From assembly GCF_003604215.1 (NCBI RefSeq), contig NZ_QXGS01000015.1, forward strand, positions 1 through 64,000: a stretch of 64,000 nucleotides of DNA. Reading direction: 5' to 3'. This stretch comes from Teichococcus vastitatis (GTDB lineage Bacteria; Pseudomonadota; Alphaproteobacteria; Acetobacterales; Acetobacteraceae). A model generated the notes under the pieces. It did no database searches. It worked only from the letters and a program-made list of their open reading frames with translations, and had not been told where the DNA came from. Shown here piece after piece: positions 17,985 through 26,217 of the stretch (its first letter is position 1; each line of letters begins with the position of its first letter). The position numbers and the translations under genes were made by a program.

Positions 17985-19142
17985 TCATGCGCCGGCTTCC
18001 AGCGCCTCGCGCCCGGCGGATTGGTGGGCGAAATCGACGTGCGGCACATGGGCGCGGCCGCATTGCACGTCGCGCCAATGGCGTTCCAGCGGGTTGCGGC
18101 GCGACAGGGCGTGGTTGCCGCCCAGCCCGACGGCGATCTCCACCGCGCGCGCGGCGTTCTCCACCAGGGTGGTTTTCAGCAGGCCGCTCTCGGCAGGGCC
18201 GGGTGGAGCGCCCGCATCCACCTCCGCCGCCAGGCTGCGCAGCAGCCGGGCATTGGCGGTGAGCAGTTCCTCGATGGCGCCGGCCTTTTCCTGCATGCGC
18301 GGCAGGGTAGCCAGGGGCTTGCCGAGGCCGCTTGGCACGCGGTCGCGCAGGAACTGCGCGGTCCAGGCCGCGGCGGCGCGCGCCACGCCGGTGTAGATCG
18401 CGCCGATCCCGGCGGCGTTCCAGGCGAGGCCGGTGCTGTCCGGCACGCGCCATTCGGCGGGCGGGCGCAGCGCGGCGAGGCTGGCCTCCTCCAGCCGCAC
18501 CTCGTCGAACACCACGTCGTGGCTGGCCGTGGCGCGCAGGCCGAGATGGTCCCAGCTTTCCTCGATGCGCACGCCAGGGGCGCGGGCCGGTACCAGCACC
18601 GGGCCGACGCGCGGCGCGTCGCCGTCGTCGCGCGCCCAGACCAGCATCCAGCCGAGGCCGGGCGAGCCGGTGGAATAGATCTTGCGCCCCGTGAGCCGCC
18701 AGGAGCCGTCCGGCTGGCGCCGGGCAATGGTTTCCGGCAGGCCGCCGCGCGATGGGGAGCCCAGTTCCGGCTCCACCCGCAGCGCATTGACCAGCGCGCC
18801 CTGGCGCACCGCATCGGCCCCGACCCGCGCCCGCAGCGCCTCGGGAAAGGCCGCCTCGCGCGCGATGCCTGCCTGATGCGTCAGGTGCATGGCGAAGACC
18901 AGCCCGGTGGAAGCGCAGCCGCGCGACACCGCCTCGATCGCCGTCAGCGCCGCCGCCAGGCCTTCGCCCTGGCCGCCCTGCGCACGCGGCACGGTGAGGC
19001 CGAGCAGCCCGGCCGCGTGCAGCGCCGCGAAATTGGCGTGCGGAAAGCGGCCGGTGCGGTCGTGCTCGGCGGCGCGGGCGGCGAAGGCCCGGCTCAGCGC
19101 CTCGAGATCCGGCGCGGCGTCCTGGTGCAGGGCGAGGGACAT
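17985..19142 (-). CDS. acyl-CoA dehydrogenase-like flavoprotein (SfnB/DszC-type)
   Basis: This 385-residue protein has the acyl-CoA dehydrogenase fold: an N-terminal helical domain, a middle beta domain with LTGRKIYSTGSPGLGWMLVWA, and a C-terminal helical bundle with GLGGNHALSRRNPLERHWRD. That combination is typical of the SfnB and DszC relatives, which act as flavin monooxygenases on sulfones or similar sulfur compounds. Its place with an LLM monooxygenase supports organosulfur use. It heads the operon, 14 bases downstream of a short possible leader peptide. Confidence 0.82.
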   Translation of the reverse strand: MSLALHQDAAPDLEALSRAFAARAAEHDRTGRFPHANFAALHAAGLLGLTVPRAQGGQGEGLAAALTAIEAVSRGCASTGLVFAMHLTHQAGIAREAAFPEALRARVGADAVRQGALVNALRVEPELGSPSRGGLPETIARRQPDGSWRLTGRKIYSTGSPGLGWMLVWARDDGDAPRVGPVLVPARAPGVRIEESWDHLGLRATASHDVVFDEVRLEEASLAALRPPAEWRVPDSTGLAWNAAGIGAIYTGVARAAAAWTAQFLRDRVPSGLGKPLATLPRMQEKAGAIEELLTANARLLRSLAAEVDAGAPPGPAESGLLKTTLVENAARAVEIAVGLGGNHALSRRNPLERHWRDVQCGRAHVPHVDFAHQSAGREALEAGA

Positions 19143-19156
19143 GCGGCAGCTCCGGT

Positions 19157-19273
19157 TCAGGTTTCGAGGCCGGGCAGGCCCCGCGGCCCGGCCGGGCCCG
19201 GCAGGCGGCCCCGGGCCGGAACGGAAGCAGGCGGGCAGGAGGTGGAGGGGATGGAAACAGGGGCGGCGGACAT
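19157..19273 (-). CDS. possible 38-residue leader peptide upstream of the organosulfur operon
   Basis: On the minus strand an ATG at 19273 follows GGGAG with a five-base gap. It opens a 38-codon frame ending at TGA 19159-19157, 14 bases before the acyl-CoA dehydrogenase-like start. The peptide is rich in Pro, Gly, Ser and Arg with a single Cys (residue 13) and has no membrane segment. Its codons are GC-rich like the genome. It could be a regulatory leader that couples translation to the operon, or a chance frame in the 5' untranslated region. Confidence 0.3.
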   Translation of the reverse strand: MSAAPVSIPSTSCPPASVPARGRLPGPAGPRGLPGLET

Positions 19274-19309
19274 AGCAACTCCCGGGGCGGAGCCCTGGAG
19301 GAACCGGAT

Positions 19310-19385
19310 AGGTTCCACATCTGAATATCGCTATATCAGAAAAACACTATCCATAAATAGTCAATATGCCCACCACGTAGATTCA
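19310..19385 (-). promoter_or_regulatory. AT-rich promoter region of the organosulfur operon
   Basis: A sharply AT-rich patch (around 19318-19375) lies between the leader ORF and the OhrR-like gene and contains TATA-like hexamers on both strands. It is the likely promoter of the minus-strand operon. No operator was assigned. Confidence 0.35.
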
Positions 19386-19476
19386 TGGTGAAGCAGGGGC
19401 AGATGGCGCAGGGCCAGCCGCATGGAAGCCTTCACGCCCCACGGAATGCACCACAACACAGCGTTATTCGGTTTCC

Positions 19477-19926
19477 TCAGTCGCCGCGCGACTTCGCCGT
19501 CAGCTTGTTGCGCAGCCTGACCACCGCCTCGTGCAGATCCTTCGCTTCCTGGCTCTGGTCGCAAAAGGTGTGCTCGAACCAGCCGGGCAGGGTGCGGGCC
19601 TTGTTGTGGAGCGCGCGGCCCTGCTCGGTCAGGCGGATGCGGACCTGCCGCTCATCCTCGGCATCCCGGGCACGCTCGATCAGGCCGGCGGCTTGCAGCC
19701 GCTTCAGCAGCGGCGTCAGCGTGCTGCTTTCCAGGAACAACCGGTCGCCAATGGCGCTGACCGTTTGATCATCCTCGGCCCAGAGCACCACCATGACCAG
19801 GTATTGCGGATAGGTCAGCCCGAGCTGGTCCAGCAGCGGCTTGTTGGCGCGCTGGATGGCATGAGCGGTGGAGTGAATGGCGAAGCACAGGAAGTTCTCC
19901 AGCTTCAGCGGATCATCGGTGCTCAT
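19477..19926 (-). CDS. MarR-family regulator, OhrR-like
   Basis: This 149-residue winged-helix regulator contains the OhrR signature FLCFAIHSTAHAIQRANKPL with the peroxide-sensing cysteine at Cys14, followed by LGLTYPQYLVMVVLW. The wing region is ERARDAEDERQVRIRLTEQG. OhrR proteins repress organic-hydroperoxide resistance genes until the cysteine is oxidised. Here no ohr gene is adjacent. The divergent gene encodes a small secreted protein, and a large dyad lies between them. Other MarR proteins also conserve parts of this region, but the cysteine context argues for thiol-based sensing. Confidence 0.85.
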   Translation of the reverse strand: MSTDDPLKLENFLCFAIHSTAHAIQRANKPLLDQLGLTYPQYLVMVVLWAEDDQTVSAIGDRLFLESSTLTPLLKRLQAAGLIERARDAEDERQVRIRLTEQGRALHNKARTLPGWFEHTFCDQSQEAKDLHEAVVRLRNKLTAKSRGD

Positions 19927-19991
19927 GGCAAGGTCCTGCGGCGAAAGAGGTAAGGGCCTGAAAATCCTAGCACGGCTATATTGTATCGCAC

Positions 19992-20061
19992 GCGATTAAA
20001 TCGTTAGGCATGTACTGCATGGCTCCCATGCCAAACGATTAGTCGTACGCGATGCAATCGC
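19992..20061. promoter_or_regulatory. nested operator-like dyads between the OhrR-like gene and the small secreted protein
   Basis: Two similar palindromes, GCGAT-TAA-ATCGT (19992-20004) and GCGAT-GCA-ATCGC (20049-20061), flank a larger inverted repeat. Its arms are AATCGTTAGGCATG (19999-20012) and CATGCCAAACGATT (20027-20040), matching at 13 of 14 positions. The block sits in the divergent intergenic region, as expected for operators of the MarR/OhrR dimer. Confidence 0.6.
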
Positions 20062-20135
20062 GGCGTATCTAGTCGCTCAACAAAGACGCCCTGAGGGATC
20101 TTCCCGGCGCCGGTTTCTTCAAAAGGATCGCTACC

Positions 20136-20450
20136 ATGACCTACTCCCGCACCCTGTTCGCCGCCGCCGCCCTGATGGGCCTCGCCGCCGGCTCCGCCCT
20201 GGCCGAGCCGCTGACCGTGAACAGCCAGGGCGAGAACTTCGCCGTCACCTATGACCGCGCCTACACCGGCAATGTTGTCGGCGGTGGTGCGGTGCAGGTG
20301 GAAAACCGCGGTCAGAACCTCCGCATTGTCCATCAGGACCCCAACTTCACCCGTCACTCGGCCGGCATCCCGGTGTTCGAGGGTGGTTCGGAAGGCAACG
20401 TCGTTTACCTGCCGCAGGTTGACGGCCACACCAATCTCGCCGCCCGCTGA
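20136..20450 (+). CDS. small secreted hypothetical protein (104 aa)
   Basis: This 104-residue protein has a clear signal peptide (TYSRTLFAAAALMGLAAG, cleavage probably after SALA). The mature part of about 81 residues lacks cysteines and is rich in short beta-like segments (LTVNSQGENFAVTYD, GAVQVENRGQNLRIVH). It is not recognised as a named family. It is divergent from an OhrR-like regulator and is probably controlled by it, so a stress-related periplasmic role is possible. A strong terminator follows. Confidence 0.75.
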   Translation: MTYSRTLFAAAALMGLAAGSALAEPLTVNSQGENFAVTYDRAYTGNVVGGGAVQVENRGQNLRIVHQDPNFTRHSAGIPVFEGGSEGNVVYLPQVDGHTNLAAR

Positions 20451-20472
20451 TCCGGTTTCCGCCGGAGGCTGA

Positions 20473-20518
20473 AAAGGCCGGCCGCCCCTCCCGATCCTCC
20501 GGATGGCGGCCGGCCTTT
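20473..20518 (+). terminator. intrinsic terminator
   Basis: A perfect 14-base stem, AAAGGCCGGCCGCC (20473-20486) and GGCGGCCGGCCTTT (20505-20518), with an 18-base loop lies 22 bases after the small secreted protein gene. Confidence 0.75.
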
Positions 20519-20728
20519 GCGTGTGATGCGGTCGGCGAAACGGATGGTCCGCCTGCGGCTTCGCCAAATCCGCGGCGGCTGCGCTAAATACCTCCAGGGT
20601 TTCGCCGGGTTCATTCTTCCGGGTCCGGGGCAAGCCCCGCACAGCCAGTGAGAACGTGCCCGATGCCCCATCCTGCCCCGGATGCCGATGCCGACGACGG
20701 AACCAGCCGCGCCCCCCGGGATGACGCC

Positions 20729-21736
20729 ATGCGCCGCATCCTGGTCACCGGCGCGGCCGGCTTCATTGGTCAGGCCGTGGCCGCGCAGTTCCTGCGCGAC
20801 GGCTTCGAGGTTCTGGGGCTCGACAATTTCACCCCTTACTATGATCCGCGGCTGAAGCGGGCGCGGCTGGCCCTGCTGGAAGGGCAGCCTGGCTTCCGCT
20901 TCCGGCGGCTCGACCTGGCGGATGCGGCGGCGGTGCTGCAAGCCTTCGCGGCCTTCCGGCCGGAGGCGGTGGTGCATCTCGCGGCGCAGGCGGGGGTGCG
21001 CTACTCGCTGGACAATCCCCGCGCCTACACCGCGGCCAACATCGACGGCTTCCTGTCGGTGCTGGAGGCCTGCCGGGCGCATCCGGTGCGGCACCTGGTG
21101 TATGCCTCCTCCTCCTCGGTCTACGGCGCCAACACCAAGGTGCCCTTCGCCGAGACCGATCCGGTGGAGCGCCCCGTCTCGCTGTATGCCGCCACCAAGC
21201 GGTCGAACGAGTTGATGGCGCAGACCTACAGCCACCTGTTCCGCATTCCCGCCTCGGGGCTGCGCTTCTTCACCGTCTACGGGCCCTGGGGCCGGCCGGA
21301 CATGGCTTATTACAAGTTCACTAGGGCCATCTACGCCGGCGAGCCGATCGACCTCTACAACCACGGCCGGATGTGGCGCGACTTCACCTATGTGAAGGAG
21401 GTGGTGGAGGCGATCCGCCGGCTGACGGTGCAGCCGCCCGCCGACCGGGTGGAGGGCGCCGCCCCCGGCCGGGTGGATCCCGCCACGCCCCATTGCCTCT
21501 TCAACATCGGCAACCACACGCCCGTGGCGCTCGGCGATTTCGTGGCGGTGCTGGAGCGCGTCATCGGACGGCGGGCCAGGACCCGGATGCTGGGCATGCA
21601 GCCGGGCGATGTGGAGCGCACCTATGCCGAGGTGGACGCGCTGCGGCAGGCGGTGGGCTTCGCGCCCCGCACCCCTATCGAGGAGGGGCTGGAGCAATTC
21701 GCAGCCTGGTACCGCGGCTTCCACGATCACGCCTAG
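20729..21736 (+). CDS. UDP-glucuronate 4-epimerase-like NAD-dependent epimerase
   Basis: This 335-residue epimerase has LVTGAAGFIGQAVA at the N-terminus. It also has the landmarks of UDP-glucuronate/galacturonate 4-epimerases: GLDNFTPYYDPRLKRARL, AAQAGVRYSLDNPRAY, YASSSSVYG, YAATKRSNELMA (Tyr-x3-Lys) and FTVYGPWGRPDMA. It would supply UDP-galacturonate for polysaccharides. I used ATG 20729 because it gives the usual family length. Earlier starts at 20663 or 20648 would add a low-complexity leader and cannot be excluded. It stands alone. Confidence 0.85.
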   Translation: MRRILVTGAAGFIGQAVAAQFLRDGFEVLGLDNFTPYYDPRLKRARLALLEGQPGFRFRRLDLADAAAVLQAFAAFRPEAVVHLAAQAGVRYSLDNPRAYTAANIDGFLSVLEACRAHPVRHLVYASSSSVYGANTKVPFAETDPVERPVSLYAATKRSNELMAQTYSHLFRIPASGLRFFTVYGPWGRPDMAYYKFTRAIYAGEPIDLYNHGRMWRDFTYVKEVVEAIRRLTVQPPADRVEGAAPGRVDPATPHCLFNIGNHTPVALGDFVAVLERVIGRRARTRMLGMQPGDVERTYAEVDALRQAVGFAPRTPIEEGLEQFAAWYRGFHDHA

Positions 21737-21826
21737 GTTCCACCGCCGGATCCCAGACCTGAGTTAAAAATACCCCTGTGTGCATATGCTTAGACCGATC
21801 ACGCCAAGCGATTATGAGGCGCGCTC

Positions 21827-22358
21827 ATGCGGGTCCTTCTGGCCAAAGCCCTGTCAAGCTGGCGCAAGCCCTGAACCACCTTCCGGGGCAGCGGTATGCT
21901 GGGAACGAAGCCTGCACGGGCGAGAACGCCCTCGAACCGGCGCGGATCCACGATGACAACATCATCCTGCTGAGCCTGCCCGATGTCGGCGGCCACAAGG
22001 TGCTGCAATGGCTGCGCCGCCCGCATCGCCCCGGTCCCGATCCTGTGCGAGGCCGGCCAGACCGGGGGCGCGCATCCATCCACTGTGCGCCCCCAAGGAC
22101 CAAAGCAAATCGATGCTGGCGGCGGGCGGGCTGGTGCCGACCCAGCAGTCCTTTCCGGACCACCTGCATGGTGGGCTGGAGGAGCCGAAGATGAAGATCA
22201 TCGACGTCTTCATCGGCAACCTGCGCAAGAAGCTGACCAAGGCCGGGCCCGGGTCCGCGATCAAGACCGTTCGGGACCGCGGCAATGTGCTGCGCGACCC
22301 GGCGGAGAAGCCGCGTTTCTCCTGCTTGTCGATGCTGATGGATCAGGCCGTCGCCTGA
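21827..22358 (+). pseudogene. decayed ctrA-like response regulator
   Basis: Fragments of a CtrA-type response regulator appear in order but in different frames. MRVLLAKAL at 21827 matches the CtrA start. A receiver piece reads GENALEPARIHDDNIILLSL then PDVGGHKVLQWLR. The C-terminal DNA-binding part reads FPDHLHGGLEEPKMKIIDVF, then IGNLRKKL and RGNVLRDP. Intact CtrA is about 235 residues. Here an early stop, frameshifts and a large loss between receiver and DNA-binding domain have destroyed it. The C-terminal motif is so characteristic that the identity is fairly secure. Confidence 0.75.
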
Positions 22359-22849
22359 AGCGGGCGGCGCGCACAATCAAACAACTAGAAAACATAATAA
22401 CAATTCAACCAAAGGTTTATATTTTTGGCGGCTACTTTTCAGCAGCGCGTGATTCTGCATGAAAAACCGCATTTTCAGTAATTTCCGGCTCGATCATCGC
22501 GTCAGATCACGACAAGTTACCCCCGCTCAACTTGCCAGGCGTTATGCTGGCACATGAATCAGCGGTGCCGATCGGCTGCAAGAGCAGCCGGCGCAGCATC
22601 CGCTCTCCGGGAGGAACAGCATTTCATGGCCGGTCGGCGCCAGGACTGCAGGCTATCCGCAAGGATGGTGCAGTTCCTGACAAGGATTGGACTGTGAGGT
22701 GACAAAGTCGTGTCAATAATGCGCACACAAACTGTTTATGCCTCTTAAGAGCGCTTTGCCGGATTAATTCTACCGTATCTTGATGGTGTGTGTATTTTGA
22801 GACGTACGGAAACGGAAATCGAGGCCGTCTGTCAACGGAGTTTCTCCCA
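22359..22849. other. long intergenic region upstream of the sugar transferase
   Basis: This 491-base stretch includes an AT-rich block (about 22375-22480), a 10-base palindrome CTCTTAAGAG (22742-22751) and a 23-codon frame at 22626-22697 behind a GGAGGA site. It probably holds the promoter and a long leader of the sugar transferase gene. No named regulatory element was recognised. Confidence 0.4.
22626..22697 (+). CDS. possible very short ORF (23 aa) in the sugar transferase leader
   Basis: An ATG at 22626 follows GGGAGGAAC at good distance and opens a 23-codon frame with a basic, cysteine-containing product. It ends 152 bases before the sugar transferase start. It is reported only because of the strong ribosome binding site; it may be a regulatory leader or chance. 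Confidence 0.2.
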   Translation: MAGRRQDCRLSARMVQFLTRIGL

Positions 22850-23557
22850 ATGACCCATACAAACTGGCCCAATGGCATCCAAATGGCGAATGCTTCCAAA
22901 CTGGATGAGGGGCTGTATGGATCTGCGGCTTCCAACAGTCGCGGCTTGCATCATTTGGCTAAAAGGTCGTTCGACATTGCCGCGGCGGGCAGCGCCCTGC
23001 TGTTCCTGTCGCCATTACTGCTGATCCTGTGCCTGCTGGTCATGGCAGATGGCGGGCCGGCGGTGTTCGGGCACAAGCGGGTCGGTCGCAACGGCCGCAG
23101 CTTCCGCTGCCTGAAGTTCCGCAGCATGGTGCCGAACTCCGCCGAAGTGCTGGCCAAGCTGCTGGCCGAGGATCCGGAAGCGGCGCGCAGCTGGGCTGCC
23201 ACCCGCAAGCTGCAGAATGACCCGCGCATCACTCGCGTCGGCAAGTTCCTGCGCGGCACCAGCCTCGATGAGCTGCCGCAGCTCTTCAACGTGCTGCGCG
23301 GCGAGATGAGCCTGGTAGGCCCGCGTCCGGTGGTGCAGGAGGAGCTGGATCAGCATTACGGTGTCGCCGCTATCAACTACATGGCGGTGCGCCCGGGCAT
23401 CACTGGCCTGTGGCAGATCAGCGGCCGCAGCGACACCACCTATGCGGAACGCGTTCAGCTGGATTGCCGCTACGTGCGCGAATTCTCCTTCTGGGGCGAC
23501 CTGCGCATCCTGCTGAAGACGGTTCCGGCCGTTCTGCTGGGACGCGGCGCCTACTGA
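22850..23557 (+). CDS. bacterial sugar transferase (polyprenyl-phosphate phosphoglycosyl transferase)
   Basis: This 235-residue monotopic phosphoglycosyl transferase is of the WcaJ/ExoY type. One hydrophobic segment (SALLFLSPLLLILCLLVMA, about 51-69) is followed by the cytoplasmic catalytic domain. That domain has GHKRVGRNGRSFRCLKFRSM, SLDELPQLFNVLRGEMSLVG, PRPV and RPGITGLWQISGR. It transfers a sugar-1-phosphate to undecaprenyl phosphate and so starts repeat-unit assembly for the exopolysaccharide encoded around it. ATG 22850 follows ACGGAG and was chosen over an upstream start. Two strong hairpins follow. Confidence 0.92.
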   Translation: MTHTNWPNGIQMANASKLDEGLYGSAASNSRGLHHLAKRSFDIAAAGSALLFLSPLLLILCLLVMADGGPAVFGHKRVGRNGRSFRCLKFRSMVPNSAEVLAKLLAEDPEAARSWAATRKLQNDPRITRVGKFLRGTSLDELPQLFNVLRGEMSLVGPRPVVQEELDQHYGVAAINYMAVRPGITGLWQISGRSDTTYAERVQLDCRYVREFSFWGDLRILLKTVPAVLLGRGAY

Positions 23558-23592
23558 GGGCGCCGTTTCAGCCCATCCGGCTTGATGATCGG

Positions 23593-23615
23593 CCCCGCCG
23601 CATGGCGGGGTTTTT
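23593..23615 (+). terminator. intrinsic terminator of the sugar transferase gene
   Basis: A stem CCCCGCC (23593-23599) / GGCGGGG (23604-23610) with a GCAT loop is followed directly by five T residues. Confidence 0.85.
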
Positions 23616-23652
23616 CATGCCGGAGAAGCGCAGCGCTTCGTGAACATCTGCG

Positions 23653-23682
23653 AAAGCCCGGGGAGGAACCTCCCCGGGCTTT
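23653..23682. terminator. bidirectional terminator between convergent genes
   Basis: A perfect 14-base inverted repeat, AAAGCCCGGGGAGG (23653-23666) and CCTCCCCGGGCTTT (23669-23682), lies directly after the stop of the minus-strand glycosyltransferase. It carries T or A runs on both sides. Confidence 0.8.
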
Positions 23683-24705
23683 TCACGTTGCCGAAGCGGG
23701 GATCGCCGCAGAGCGCCCGCCGCGGTGCTTCAGCAGGCTGCGCAAGAAGCCGGTGCCCCAGGCCAGGTGCATGGTCATGGCCGCAGGGCCGGCACCGGCC
23801 AACCAGGGATCGCGCTCGCGGATCGCCAGCAGCACACCCCAGCCCAGGCACAGCGCCGCATACAGCGCTGGCACCAGCAGGGTGACCGGCCAGAACGGCG
23901 CCAGCACCAGCCCGGCCACACTTCCCAGCAACGCCGCCACGGGCGCCATCTGCCGCGGCTTCGGCCGCATGCGGTGCTTCAGCAGGGTGCGCGCACGGCC
24001 CGCGCCATGCTTCATGTATTGTCGCGCCAGGGACATCAGATCCTTGCGCGGGTAATAGGTGCAGGGCGCGTCGGCGCAGAGCCAGATCCGGCCGCCGGCC
24101 AATTTGGCGCGATGGTCCAGCTCCGCATCCTCGTTGTGCGTGAAGCTTTCGTCATAGCCACCGATCGACAGAAAGAAAGCCCGGTCAAAGGCGGCGTGAT
24201 GGCCGTGATCGATCCATCCGGAGCGCAGGCCGGTGCGGTGCGCCGAGCCGCCATTGCCCAGGCGGCTGTTCTGCGCCGCGGCGATGCCGCGCTGCAGGCC
24301 TGCCTGGCCCACCGTCAACATCGGCACTACCACGGAGGTCGCCTCCTGCTCGCGCAGCGCCTGGACGACGCGGGTGACGAAGCCGGGCGGATACCAGGCA
24401 TGGGCGTCGGCGCGGATCAGGATCCCGGCCTCGGGCGAGGCGATGCGCGCTGCCAGATTGACGGCGGCCGATTGGAGGCGGGCCGGGTTCGGCACCAGGC
24501 GAATCTCGGGGTGCCGCTGCTGCAGGCCGCGCACGATCTCGGCCGTGCGATCGGTGCTGCCGCCATCCAGCACCAGGATTTCCAGCCGGGATGTGTCGTT
24601 CTGCTCCAGCAGGGAGGCCAAGCAGGCGGCGATGTAGGCTTCCTCATTGAGGACGGGAACGGCGAGCGCCACCAAGGGAGGGCTCATTTCAGTCGATGCA
24701 CTCAT
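23683..24705 (-). CDS. GT2 glycosyltransferase with C-terminal membrane segments (ExoA-like)
   Basis: This 340-residue protein has an N-terminal GT-A domain: VALAVPVLNEEAYIAACLAS, the D-x-D region EILVLDGGSTDRT and LIRADAHAWYPPGFV, and the acceptor/base region GGYDESFTHNEDAELDHR. Two or three hydrophobic helices follow near 258-310 (VAALLGSVAGLVLAPFW and beyond). The layout matches ExoA, a succinoglycan transferase. It would add a sugar to the lipid-linked repeat unit at the inner membrane. The start at 24705 gives the usual GT2 N-terminus. Confidence 0.85.
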   Translation of the reverse strand: MSASTEMSPPLVALAVPVLNEEAYIAACLASLLEQNDTSRLEILVLDGGSTDRTAEIVRGLQQRHPEIRLVPNPARLQSAAVNLAARIASPEAGILIRADAHAWYPPGFVTRVVQALREQEATSVVVPMLTVGQAGLQRGIAAAQNSRLGNGGSAHRTGLRSGWIDHGHHAAFDRAFFLSIGGYDESFTHNEDAELDHRAKLAGGRIWLCADAPCTYYPRKDLMSLARQYMKHGAGRARTLLKHRMRPKPRQMAPVAALLGSVAGLVLAPFWPVTLLVPALYAALCLGWGVLLAIRERDPWLAGAGPAAMTMHLAWGTGFLRSLLKHRGGRSAAIPASAT

Positions 24706-24814
24706 GGCCGATGGGGAAATCCTGTCTGGTGGCCCTGCCGCATCATACCGCAGCGCAGCGCGCCGGCCTCCCCTTTCCGGGCCAGGCAGCGCAGTCTTGA
24801 GCGGCCGGCCTTCG

Positions 24815-25057
24815 TCAGAGTGCCAGAATGAAGCCGATGATCGCCGCCCAGAGCAGTGCCGACAGACCAAACCCGAACAGGAGACCGCGCGCCGGCGAGC
24901 GCCGCGCCTGCTGGAAACGGCCCAGCCAACGGACCAGCATTCCATGCCCGGAGGATGACCAGCCCGGCAGCGGCAGATCTGTCGGCAAGGTGCCTTGCAT
25001 CACCTTATCGGAGGGCAGCTGAGAATGGGCCTGGGGCCCGATGGATGCGGCGCTCAT
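24815..25057 (-). CDS. small membrane protein of unknown function (80 aa)
   Basis: This 80-residue protein has a hydrophilic N-terminal half and a basic patch (WLGRFQQARRSPARG). It ends in one strong transmembrane helix (LLFGFGLSALLWAAIIGFIL, about 58-78) that finishes almost at the C-terminus. This tail-anchored shape is common for small accessory subunits of polysaccharide machinery, but no family is recognised. It lies upstream of, and in the same direction as, the ExoA-like transferase. Confidence 0.6.
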   Translation of the reverse strand: MSAASIGPQAHSQLPSDKVMQGTLPTDLPLPGWSSSGHGMLVRWLGRFQQARRSPARGLLFGFGLSALLWAAIIGFILAL

Positions 25058-25266
25058 GGTGACGGCCCTTCAAAACGACGCCAGCAATCAACACGCGAAG
25101 TCTAGCTAGGCCACACAATATCGTGATCAAGGATCCGGTGGAAGACTTTAACCCGAAACCCTACCGAAAGTTTCAATATCACCTTTTGGTTGATCAACAA
25201 ATCAAAAACAAACCGAATAAGTCATTTTTTGCCTGCTTCCAGGCCATGACCTGCCGCACATGAAAA

Positions 25267-25294
25267 CGGGCCACGCCAGCCATGGCGTGGCCCG
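25267..25294 (-). terminator. intrinsic terminator of the GT2 gene at 25318
   Basis: A perfect 11-base stem, CGGGCCACGCC (25267-25277) and GGCGTGGCCCG (25284-25294), with a 6-base loop. Read on the minus strand it is followed by TTTTC, which fits termination of the gene ending at 25318. Confidence 0.8.
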
Positions 25295-25317
25295 TGAAGG
25301 TCGGACGGCCGGCCTGA

Positions 25318-26217
25318 TCAGGCGGCGCGGATGCCGCGCGTGCGGCTCAGGGCGCGGTCCACCGCGGCCAAGCCCCGCACCAGCGGCGCCACCAGGGGCA
25401 CCCGGTACTTGGCATACATCAGGCTCTGGATCAGGTTGCGCCGCATCACACCGGCCCGTCCGGCCCGCCACACTTCCGGCGGCAGGCGCTGCCGCAGGAT
25501 CTGCGTCATCGGCCAGTGCGGCATCCAGCGGTAGAAGCGGCGCGGCTCGCGGCGCAGCAGGGTGCGCTGGTAATGATCCTCGCTGTGATCCTCGCGCGTC
25601 AGCAGCACTTCGGACAATTCGAGGTGCTCGCCTTCCAGCAGGTTCAGCGCCATGACGATCCAGTCATAGCCGAACACGTCAATATCGGCCGGGAAGCTGC
25701 GCTTCAGCGGCTCGGCTCGGAACACGCCGTAGAAGCGCGACACCTCGCCCGGGTCCCACAGAAAGCGCTGCAGCCGCTGCACGCGGTCGCCTTCCAGCGC
25801 GAAGGTGCCGTTGGAAAGGTGGCTTTCGCCTTCCAGCGTGACCATGGCGACGCGCGAGGTGCTGCACACCGCGGTGGGATGCGCCATCAGATTCGCCAGG
25901 TTGCGCTGAATGAACTCCGGCGCCCAGATATCGTCGTGGCAGGCCCACATGAAGTAGTCAGACCGGGATTGCATCAGCACGAAGCGGAAATTGCCGCAGA
26001 TGCCCAGGTTCTGCGCCTGCTCATGCAACACGACGCGGCTGTCGCGTTGCGCGTATTCGCGGCAGATCGCAACGGTGTCGTCCGTGGAGCAGTTGTCCGA
26101 GATCACCAGCCGGATGTTGCGGTGGGTCTGTGCCAGCAGGGAGTCGATGGCGACTTTAATCTGCTGCCCGCCATTCCGGACCGGCATTCCGATGGTAACA
26201 AGCGGCTCTTCCGTCAT
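25318..26217 (-). CDS. GT2 family glycosyltransferase
   Basis: This 299-residue GT-A enzyme shows VTIGMPVRNGGQQIKVAIDS, the nucleotide region LVISDNCSTDDTVAICREYA, and ACHDDIWAPEFIQRNLA as the D-x-D-like segment. There are no transmembrane helices. Two close ATGs exist; 26217 was preferred because a purine-rich GATGAAGAGA precedes it. It is divergent from the CDP-glucose-type sugar module and probably adds a sugar during repeat-unit synthesis. Confidence 0.82.
   Translation of the reverse strand: MTEEPLVTIGMPVRNGGQQIKVAIDSLLAQTHRNIRLVISDNCSTDDTVAICREYAQRDSRVVLHEQAQNLGICGNFRFVLMQSRSDYFMWACHDDIWAPEFIQRNLANLMAHPTAVCSTSRVAMVTLEGESHLSNGTFALEGDRVQRLQRFLWDPGEVSRFYGVFRAEPLKRSFPADIDVFGYDWIVMALNLLEGEHLELSEVLLTREDHSEDHYQRTLLRREPRRFYRWMPHWPMTQILRQRLPPEVWRAGRAGVMRRNLIQSLMYAKYRVPLVAPLVRGLAAVDRALSRTRGIRAA

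Noticed and set aside
22008..22358. A stand-alone 116-residue protein
   Set aside because: Its C-terminal half is the DNA-binding end of the ctrA relic, and its start has no ribosome binding site or conserved N-terminus.
22520..22580. A sigma-54-type promoter near TGGCAC at 22549
   Set aside because: The downstream GC element at the required spacing is missing.
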